DNA of 38,343 nucleotides. It comes from JBCCTX01 sp964652565. GTDB lineage: Bacteria; Bacteroidota; Bacteroidia; J057. Shown here one piece after another: positions 32,988 through 38,343 of the stretch. The notes beneath the pieces were generated by a model. It was not told the DNA's origin. It saw only the letters and a program-made list of their open reading frames with translations, and ran no database searches. How positions within the stretch are numbered: position 1 is the first letter of the stretch; the number at the start of each line of letters is the position of its first letter. The stretch spans positions 1 through 38,343 of the forward strand of contig CAZZEC010000046.1 in the NCBI GenBank assembly GCA_964652565.1. Reading direction: 5' to 3'. Position numbers and translations under genes: made by a program.

Positions 32988-33477
32988 ATGTCATTTTGAG
33001 TCCTTCATGGGAACAGGTAAACCCGAGTTTTTCGTAGAACCTCACAGCTCGGGTTCGGGCCTTGTTGGAAGTAAGTTGAATGATTTTAGCTCCTTTTTCT
33101 CTGGATCTTTCGATAGCCCATTGTACAAGTTGAGATCCTAAGCCCTGCCTTCGCAAGCTTGAATGAATCGTAACTGATTCTATTTGGGCTCTCCATGCAC
33201 CTTGATGAGAAAGATGGGGAATAAGACTCAATTGTAGTGTTCCGATGATCCTTCCTTTTTGTTCCATGACATATATTTCATGGCAGGGATCCTGTTCTAT
33301 ATATCGAAATGCTTCTTCATACGTTTCAGGTAGTGGGCTCTCATACTTTTCTCGTTGTGAGCCAAACACGTCCTCAGATAATAACTTTACGATGGCGAGT
33401 AAATCGCTCTTCTGCGCTTCCCTAATTATTGTATCTATATTGATGATGGTCTCCATAGGAATGGAATGCATATTCAT
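32980..33477 (-). CDS. GNAT family N-acetyltransferase
   Basis: A 165-residue acetyl-CoA-dependent acetyltransferase. The acetyl-CoA loop is SSLRRQGLGSQLVQWAIERSREKG (about 105-128), motif A of the GNAT fold, and the C-terminal NKARTRAVRFYEKLGFTCSHEG is the usual last part. The acceptor substrate is unknown. Two N-terminal starts are possible (33477 or, 7 codons later, 33456). Confidence 0.85.
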   Translation of the reverse strand: MNMHSIPMETIINIDTIIREAQKSDLLAIVKLLSEDVFGSQREKYESPLPETYEEAFRYIEQDPCHEIYVMEQKGRIIGTLQLSLIPHLSHQGAWRAQIESVTIHSSLRRQGLGSQLVQWAIERSREKGAKIIQLTSNKARTRAVRFYEKLGFTCSHEGLKMTLG

Positions 33478-33514
33478 TTCCTAAAATTTGCACAATTTAT
33501 TTGAATTATTATGC

Positions 33515-33531
33515 ATTTTTCCTGGAAAAAT
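33515..33531. repeat. Perfect palindrome ATTTTTCC-T-GGAAAAAT
   Basis: An 8-bp perfect dyad with a single central base lies 38 bases upstream of the acetyltransferase start. Its position suits an operator; as a hairpin it would need a larger loop. Confidence 0.3.
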
Positions 33532-33597
33532 TTAGCAACCTTAAAACGCATAGTGCATTATTACTGCTTGATCAGAAAGGATCGAAAATGGGTAGAA

Positions 33598-34110
33598 TTA
33601 AAATTCATTGATCATTGTCATTACTTTGTCATATATAGGTCCCACAAAGAATAGAAGGCCAATCCCGATACCAATAAACAGAGCCACTGGCCCATCCATC
33701 ATTATTGATAAGCCTAGTCCTATCAAAGCAAAACACAAAAAGAATGCCCAGTGGTATTTCATCGGTTTGTCTACTCGTAGTCTACGTCTTTCGGCTTTAA
33801 GCTCCGCTTTTATACGATGCTTCTCAGCCTTGTATTCGTAATAGAATTTTTTGCGCTGAACTCTCTTTTCCATTCGCAAAACCCGTTTCTTCTCCCTTCT
33901 GGACAATTGATCATAAGGAATGGAGGAAAAATATCTAAGAGGGGAAGAATTCTTAGCGGATGTTTTTTCTTGGGGAGATGATTGTGATTGATCCAAATTT
34001 TTATGAATATCACCATCCGTCTTGGGATTTATAACAGTTTCGCCAGTTTCTTCTATTATCTCTATTTCATTGAATTCATATGGTTCCTGATCGCTTCCAA
34101 ATTTTTTCAT
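33598..34110 (-). CDS. Small membrane protein with charged N-terminal region
   Basis: A 170-residue protein. The first 60 residues are acidic and low in complexity (EPYEFNEIEIIEETGETV). Residues 65-118 are strongly basic and helical (SRREKKRVLRMEKRVQRKKFYYEY, KAEKHRIKAELKAERRRLR). Two hydrophobic segments follow, about 121-137 (FLCFALIGLGLSIMM) and 142-160 (ALFIGIGIGLLFFVGPIY). It is likely anchored by a helical hairpin with the charged part in the cytoplasm, perhaps binding nucleic acid or phospholipid; no family was recognised. Confidence 0.65.
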   Translation of the reverse strand: MKKFGSDQEPYEFNEIEIIEETGETVINPKTDGDIHKNLDQSQSSPQEKTSAKNSSPLRYFSSIPYDQLSRREKKRVLRMEKRVQRKKFYYEYKAEKHRIKAELKAERRRLRVDKPMKYHWAFFLCFALIGLGLSIMMDGPVALFIGIGIGLLFFVGPIYDKVMTMINEF

Positions 34111-34228
34111 GGGAGTAGAAGATTATACATAAATGGGTATTTATTGGTAATATACTTTGATATGATTACAAAGTTTCAATTTTCTTCCGCTAGTTTCTCA
34201 TATATTCATAAGAAATCTTTCATTTTGT

Positions 34229-35572
34229 CTATTTATCTCTCCATTCAGTTAATTGATCTACATAGGATTTCAAAATTGCTAATGTGCTGGTGTCTGTGTC
34301 ATACACTGAATACCAGCCTTGGTATTCATGAGGGGGATCACCAATAAAGGTATCTCCGACTTTCCATATTGCCTTTGGTTGCCTCGGCCTACCTTCGCCT
34401 GCCCATGCCCAAAAATTACCTCCTGCTACAGCACCTTCCTGGAGTAATTGTTTATTGAAAATATAATCGAATACAAAGGAAAAATATTGATTGCGAATAG
34501 TAGTTGAGGAGTTAGGTTCATAGCTATTCAGATCTCTGCAAAGTCCAAATTCTTCTAGTACCAAGGGCTTATTGAGTGCCTGTGCCCATTTGATATGCTT
34601 TTGTATATATTTCTTTACGGTGCGCAGGGTTTTAGGATAGGTCTTCTCATGGTTAAGCGGATCATACCATCCCCAATTCTGAGCCCATATATGAATGGTC
34701 GTATAATCAATATAGGGACTTGTATGATCTTCCTGGAAATTCGTCCCTGCAAAACGAGTATTGGTGTTTCCTTCACTGCCCAAGCTTACTAAATGATTGG
34801 TATCCAGTTCATGAATCCATTTTGCAGTCTTTTCGATCCATTTTGTAAATTCCTTTCTCACCCAAAATCCTCTGGGTTCATTTGCTAATTGCCAAGACAT
34901 GATGGTAGGATCATCATGATATCGCTTACCATTATACGTATTAATTCGAAATATGAGTTTCTGGACTGTCTTACGAAATAATTGTTGGGCTTCTTCATTC
35001 TGATAAAATTTTACCGTGTACTGCTGATATTTAGCCCAATTTCCACCTTCTGCAGGAGGGGGATAAGGAATTTCCTTACCTGTTGCCCATTTCAAATACT
35101 GACTCATTCCTCCCGACCAAGGCCAAAAATTATTCAGACAAATCACAGCGGTCATATTCCGAAGTGCCATTTCATTCAGTAAAAAGTCTAATCCTCTCCA
35201 AACCTCTTCATTATATGTTCCTGGGTCAGGTTGTACTGCTGGCAACATCCTCCATGGTGCTTGATGAGTGCCTTCACTTGTCCCCATAATACGAAGGTTG
35301 TTGATCCCCAAACTTTGTAAACGGTCCAATTCTCTGATCAAACGGGCTCTATCTCCGCTTTTACCTTCTATTCCCAAATTCATCCCATACCATACATTTG
35401 TACCTATGATGTAGTATGGCTTGCCAGACTTCATAAAGTGAGTATTTTCAACACTAACAAAATCAAAACGCTTTTGACTGATCGAGATATTCATTGTTCC
35501 CATGAAGAATAGATAACTAGCAAAAAGGAGAATGTGGAAATGTGGATAAGTTATATTGTGACGATAATGCAT
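34229..35572 (-). CDS. Glycoside hydrolase family 5, mannanase-like
   Basis: A 447-residue secreted enzyme. The N-terminus has a hydrophobic signal to about residue 32. The TIM-barrel shows GTNVWYGMN, LGINNLRIMGTSEG, the acid/base Glu232 in SWQLANEPR, the substrate-binding His294 in HIWAQNWGW, and the nucleophile Glu341 in LVLEEFG. The run GGNFWAWAGEGRP completes the pattern of GH5 subfamily 7, endo-beta-1,4-mannanases. Attack on mannan or glucomannan is therefore likely but not proven. The true start could also be the internal Met at 24 or 27, though these would shorten the signal. Confidence 0.85.
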   Translation of the reverse strand: MHYRHNITYPHFHILLFASYLFFMGTMNISISQKRFDFVSVENTHFMKSGKPYYIIGTNVWYGMNLGIEGKSGDRARLIRELDRLQSLGINNLRIMGTSEGTHQAPWRMLPAVQPDPGTYNEEVWRGLDFLLNEMALRNMTAVICLNNFWPWSGGMSQYLKWATGKEIPYPPPAEGGNWAKYQQYTVKFYQNEEAQQLFRKTVQKLIFRINTYNGKRYHDDPTIMSWQLANEPRGFWVRKEFTKWIEKTAKWIHELDTNHLVSLGSEGNTNTRFAGTNFQEDHTSPYIDYTTIHIWAQNWGWYDPLNHEKTYPKTLRTVKKYIQKHIKWAQALNKPLVLEEFGLCRDLNSYEPNSSTTIRNQYFSFVFDYIFNKQLLQEGAVAGGNFWAWAGEGRPRQPKAIWKVGDTFIGDPPHEYQGWYSVYDTDTSTLAILKSYVDQLTEWRDK

Positions 35573-35667
35573 GTACTTTTACCTTTGAAATGTAATTAAA
35601 TGATAACTACTACAAACCCTCACCCATTCATCTGACCAAAGATCATTATTAACATACTATTATTTTT

Positions 35668-35696
35668 AAGCTCCACATCCCCGTGGAGCTTTTTTT
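35668..35696 (+). terminator. Strong intrinsic terminator with no obvious upstream gene
   Basis: AAGCTCCAC-ATCCCC-GTGGAGCTT, a perfect 9-bp stem with a 6-base loop, then a T run to 35696. It reads on the plus strand, yet the nearest gene upstream (GH5) is on the minus strand. The MATE promoter lies just after it. Confidence 0.8.
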
Positions 35697-35708
35697 CTTA
35701 AAACCCAT

Positions 35709-35716
35709 TATCTTTG
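35709..35716 (+). promoter_or_regulatory. Candidate -7 box (TATCTTTG) of the MATE gene
   Basis: An exact TAnnTTTG match, 49 bases before the ATG at 35765 and 12 bases after the T run of the terminator. No good -33 TTTG is seen at the expected distance, which falls in the terminator. Confidence 0.45.
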
Positions 35717-35764
35717 CGCAGCATTTACTCAAGATACACGTCTGAGTAAGATAATCCATCAACC

Positions 35765-37165
35765 ATGACTTTTATCCAATCATTTTGGGATCATTATTCC
35801 TCTCATATCAAGGCTACGATTCATTTATCATTCCCTGTCGTAATAGCCCAAATTGGGAACGTCATGATGGGATTCATCGATAACTTAATGATCGGTGATT
35901 TAGGCTATATTCCCCTTTCGGCAGCTTCTCTTGCCAATGGTTGCTTTATGATCATTGTCATTATTGGCATAGGAATCACGATGGCTATCACCCCACTAGT
36001 TGCGGAAGAGCATGGAGCAGAAAGGGATGACTTAATTGGAGACTATCTTCGAAATGGCGTTGTTGTAGGATTGGGATGTGGAGTAGTTCTGGGGCTATTG
36101 GTATTTATTCTTACAGAGCTAATGCCTTATTTGGATCAACCACCTGAAGATGTAGCTTTAGCCATGCCTTATACCAAAATATTGAGTATCTCTACAATTC
36201 CCATGATGATATTTTTAGCCTTTAAACAATTTACAGATGGCTTATCCCATACCAGAGTAGCGATGTATGTAACATTGGTGGGTCTGTTTGCCAATACATT
36301 TATTAATTGGCTACTAATTTATGGACATTGGGGCTTTCCCCGTTGGGAATTAAATGGAGCAGGGCTTGGTACACTATTGAGTCGTACATTGATGGCAATC
36401 CTCATGGGCCTATATATCTTTAAATCCAGCAGATTTCAAAAGTACGATGTTCTCACAGGTTGGCGAAGGTTTAAGGGAAAATACATTACGAAAATCCTTC
36501 AATTGGGGGTCCCTTCAGGATTTCAGTATTTTTTCGAAGCAGGCGCATTTGTGGGAGCAGCACTCATGGTTGGCTGGATCGGTTCAGCAGAACGTGCTGC
36601 TCATCAAATTGTCATTCAAATGGCATCGATTACATTTATGGTGGTCATTGGTATTTCTGCAGGCTCAACCATTCGCGTAGGTAATTTTATGGGTAAAAAA
36701 AATTGGCTGCAAGTTCAGAGAGCAGGACTAACAGGAGTATATCTCAGTGCAGCATTTATGACGCTATCAGCTATTACGTTCTGGCTTACCAGATATTACC
36801 TTCCCCAATGGTTTGTCGATGAGCCCTTGGTCATTGAAATTGCTGCAAGCTTAATGATATTCGCCGCTTTTTTCCAAATATTTGATGGAATACAAGCCGT
36901 AGCTATAGGAATTTTACGTGGAATTCAAGATGTAGTCATTCCCACTATCATTACCTTTATCGCATATTGGCTGGTTAATCTCCCACTGGGGTATATTCTG
37001 GGGTTTATATTTGATTTTGGCGTACAAGGTGTATGGGTATCATTTAGTTTTAGTTTATGTACTGCTTCTGCTTTATTAACCGGGAGATTTATCCTGATAA
37101 CCAGACGGAAAATGAAGGATAACAAACAGGAGTTAACGCTTAATGCCGTTGGCACCCTTACTTAA
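35765..37165 (+). CDS. MATE family efflux transporter
   Basis: A 466-residue inner-membrane transporter with about 12 hydrophobic segments in two related halves. Typical MATE features are VVIAQIGNVMMGFIDNLMIGDLG (about 26-48), with the Asp often used for cation coupling, PLVAEEHGAERDDLIGDYLRNG after the second helix, and the second-half GVPSGFQYFFEAGAFVGAALMVGWIG and ISAGSTIRVGNFMGKKNW. It exports drugs or metabolites in exchange for H+ or Na+. The substrate is unknown. Convergent with the last gene; 139 bases lie between. Confidence 0.92.
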   Translation: MTFIQSFWDHYSSHIKATIHLSFPVVIAQIGNVMMGFIDNLMIGDLGYIPLSAASLANGCFMIIVIIGIGITMAITPLVAEEHGAERDDLIGDYLRNGVVVGLGCGVVLGLLVFILTELMPYLDQPPEDVALAMPYTKILSISTIPMMIFLAFKQFTDGLSHTRVAMYVTLVGLFANTFINWLLIYGHWGFPRWELNGAGLGTLLSRTLMAILMGLYIFKSSRFQKYDVLTGWRRFKGKYITKILQLGVPSGFQYFFEAGAFVGAALMVGWIGSAERAAHQIVIQMASITFMVVIGISAGSTIRVGNFMGKKNWLQVQRAGLTGVYLSAAFMTLSAITFWLTRYYLPQWFVDEPLVIEIAASLMIFAAFFQIFDGIQAVAIGILRGIQDVVIPTIITFIAYWLVNLPLGYILGFIFDFGVQGVWVSFSFSLCTASALLTGRFILITRRKMKDNKQELTLNAVGTLT

Positions 37166-37182
37166 GTATTTCTACCATGGCA

Positions 37183-37293
37183 AACGCACTAAAATCATTA
37201 ACAGCTACTAATCAGAAGCTTACATTTATCCAATATATAAATACTTTGATTGTAATCAATTGATAATGAATTATTCATGAAATTTGGTGCGTT
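37183..37293. repeat. Inverted repeat around a 90-base AT-rich core between convergent genes
   Basis: AACGCACTAAAA at 37183-37194 pairs with ATTTGGTGCGTT at 37282-37293 over 10-11 positions, one a G-U type pair. The core contains a palindrome ATGAAT-T-ATTCAT at 37266-37278. It resembles a small fold-back element or a paired 3' end. Confidence 0.35.
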
Positions 37294-37304
37294 CGCCCTT
37301 ATTT

Positions 37305-38243
37305 CTACTTTACAGAAACCAATTGATTGATGTTGACCTCGTACAATCTTCCCTCTAGTTCATCAGCAATGATCAATGTATCCTCATCCTTAAAGCAAAT
37401 GGACTCGACCTGTTGTTGTGGTCTTCCATCGACAAATGTATTGTTGATGGGTCTCCACCACATTCTCCCTTCAAAATAATTATCATCGGCAAGTGCTTCA
37501 AATAGCCAAATACCAGTATAAGTCAATATAGCTATGCGTTTCCCATCTGGTGAAGCATCAGCAGCTGTGACTTGTCCTTGAATATCGAAAGAGGATAATT
37601 CTGTCAGAGTGTTGATCTGAAAGGGGTCCTCGTCATCCAATCGGTATAAAGTAGTAAATGAGTTACTTCGATTTTTTGATAAGACGTATATTTTTTCATT
37701 TGCCACAAATACTCCTTCAGAATCAAAATTGAAGTCTTGATTCTCTGCCGGGAAGTTTTGCTGATCTGGATAACGGAAAAAGATCTTTTGAAATACTTTA
37801 TTGATACGTTTACCAGGGTCTGTTTCTATCACCTTGTATATAACCAGGTCTTTCCTGCAATTACAATTGTTACCCACATCGCAGATGTAGATAAACCCTT
37901 CATCATCTATGGCAATATCTTCCCAATCTGAATTACTAGCTTCTCGAATGAATTGACCTTTAATCTCTGAGGGTCTGTAACTTCCTATGGTTTCCCCATT
38001 TGAATGGACAGGAATAATCCTTGGCTCATCTCCACTATCATTGAGCATCCAATAAACATCCTCGTAAAAACGGCTTTTCACAATTCCAGATACTTCAGTT
38101 GCAGCGTATTCTGGTATGCGTGCATATTCTACCAGATCCAAGGCATCGCTTTCCGGTAGTTGTACAGTTAAAATGGTAGATTGTGCATGGATTATTAGAG
38201 ATAATATGCAACAGGCAAATGTCAAATAGGTAGATTTAGCCAT
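37305..38243 (-). CDS. Secreted beta-propeller protein of unknown function
   Basis: A 312-residue protein with a signal peptide ending IIHAQ (about residue 21). The mature part contains repeated propeller-type strands: SGIVKSRFYEDVYWMLNDSGDEPRI, SDWEDIAIDDEGFIYICDVGNN, DFNFDSEGVFVANEKIYVLSKN, AADASPDGKRIAILTY and ESICFKDEDTLIIADE. The DWEDIA...YICDVGNN motif occurs in a family of exported propellers related to SdiA-regulated proteins. Ligand and role are unknown. No T9SS C-terminal domain is seen. Confidence 0.72.
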   Translation of the reverse strand: MAKSTYLTFACCILSLIIHAQSTILTVQLPESDALDLVEYARIPEYAATEVSGIVKSRFYEDVYWMLNDSGDEPRIIPVHSNGETIGSYRPSEIKGQFIREASNSDWEDIAIDDEGFIYICDVGNNCNCRKDLVIYKVIETDPGKRINKVFQKIFFRYPDQQNFPAENQDFNFDSEGVFVANEKIYVLSKNRSNSFTTLYRLDDEDPFQINTLTELSSFDIQGQVTAADASPDGKRIAILTYTGIWLFEALADDNYFEGRMWWRPINNTFVDGRPQQQVESICFKDEDTLIIADELEGRLYEVNINQLVSVK

Positions 38244-38263
38244 GGTTTACAAGATTTTATCCA

Positions 38264-38275
38264 CCCTATTTAGGG
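38264..38275. promoter_or_regulatory. Dyad CCCTA-TT-TAGGG upstream of the propeller gene
   Basis: A short perfect dyad 21 bases upstream of the ATG at 38243. It could be an operator or leader hairpin. Confidence 0.25.
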
Positions 38276-38313
38276 ATGTTTTATTAGAATAATATTAGTA
38301 GACACAGATCATG

Positions 38314-38329
38314 ACCAGTATCTACTGGT
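38314..38329. promoter_or_regulatory. Dyad ACCAGTA-TC-TACTGGT upstream of the propeller gene
   Basis: A 7-bp perfect dyad with a 2-base centre, extendable with one bulge to ATG/CAT flanks. It lies 71 bases upstream of the last gene, close to the window edge, so what else it might control is not visible. Confidence 0.35.
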
Positions 38330-38343
38330 TCATGTATTTCATT

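Overview
The window looks like a chromosomal piece of a free-living Bacteroidota, most likely near the Saprospiria. This is inferred from the content. There is a DUF1800/DUF1501 pair, two proteins end in type IX secretion (T9SS) sorting domains, several short proteins have lipoprotein signals, intergenic regions carry TAnnTTTG -7 boxes, and most genes lack a Shine-Dalgarno sequence. About 27 genes are convincing. No rRNA, tRNA, CRISPR array or transposase gene was seen.

Layout. 1-2.5 kb: the end of a DUF1800 gene, a Tat-exported DUF1501 protein and a T9SS-sorted discoidin-like protein, probably one operon. 2.5-5 kb: a small hypothetical gene divergent from a bacterial-type prolyl-tRNA synthetase, with an 18-bp perfect dyad between them. 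5.1-7.3 kb: a compact AT-rich three-gene cassette with overlapping reading frames, a stand-alone ComEC-like metallo-beta-lactamase-fold hydrolase plus two unrecognised proteins. This is the best candidate for an undescribed system. 7.3-10.7 kb: a translationally coupled pair, an FAD dehydrogenase and an acetolactate-synthase-like ThDP enzyme. 10.9-18.4 kb: lipoproteins and secreted proteins (FG-GAP repeat protein, DUF1080 protein, two alpha/beta hydrolases, one with a metal-binding Cys motif) and a DinB-like protein. 18.4-22.4 kb: a 454-bp spacer full of imperfect inverted repeats, then two different SulP anion transporters in tandem. 22.4-26.5 kb: a large Asp-box/VPS10-like propeller protein divergent from an AraC regulator. 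26.5-27.2 kb: a MazEF-type toxin-antitoxin module whose promoter overlaps a dyad operator. 27.3-29.7 kb: a membrane-tethered SARP/BTAD-TolB-TPR regulator. 29.9-38.3 kb: a VOC protein, FabF, an M20 amidohydrolase, a GNAT acetyltransferase, a small membrane protein, a GH5 mannanase-like enzyme, a MATE exporter and a secreted beta-propeller protein.

How the genes work together. Most are separate housekeeping or envelope functions. The clear functional units are the DUF1800/DUF1501/T9SS set, the flavoprotein-ThDP pair, the AT-rich MBL cassette, the SulP tandem and mazEF. The intergenic DNA carries two copies of a degenerate GACGAC-type repeat, each next to a stem-loop, several dyads at gene starts or between convergent genes, one textbook intrinsic terminator with no obvious upstream gene, and a short coding relic resembling the end of a response-regulator receiver domain.
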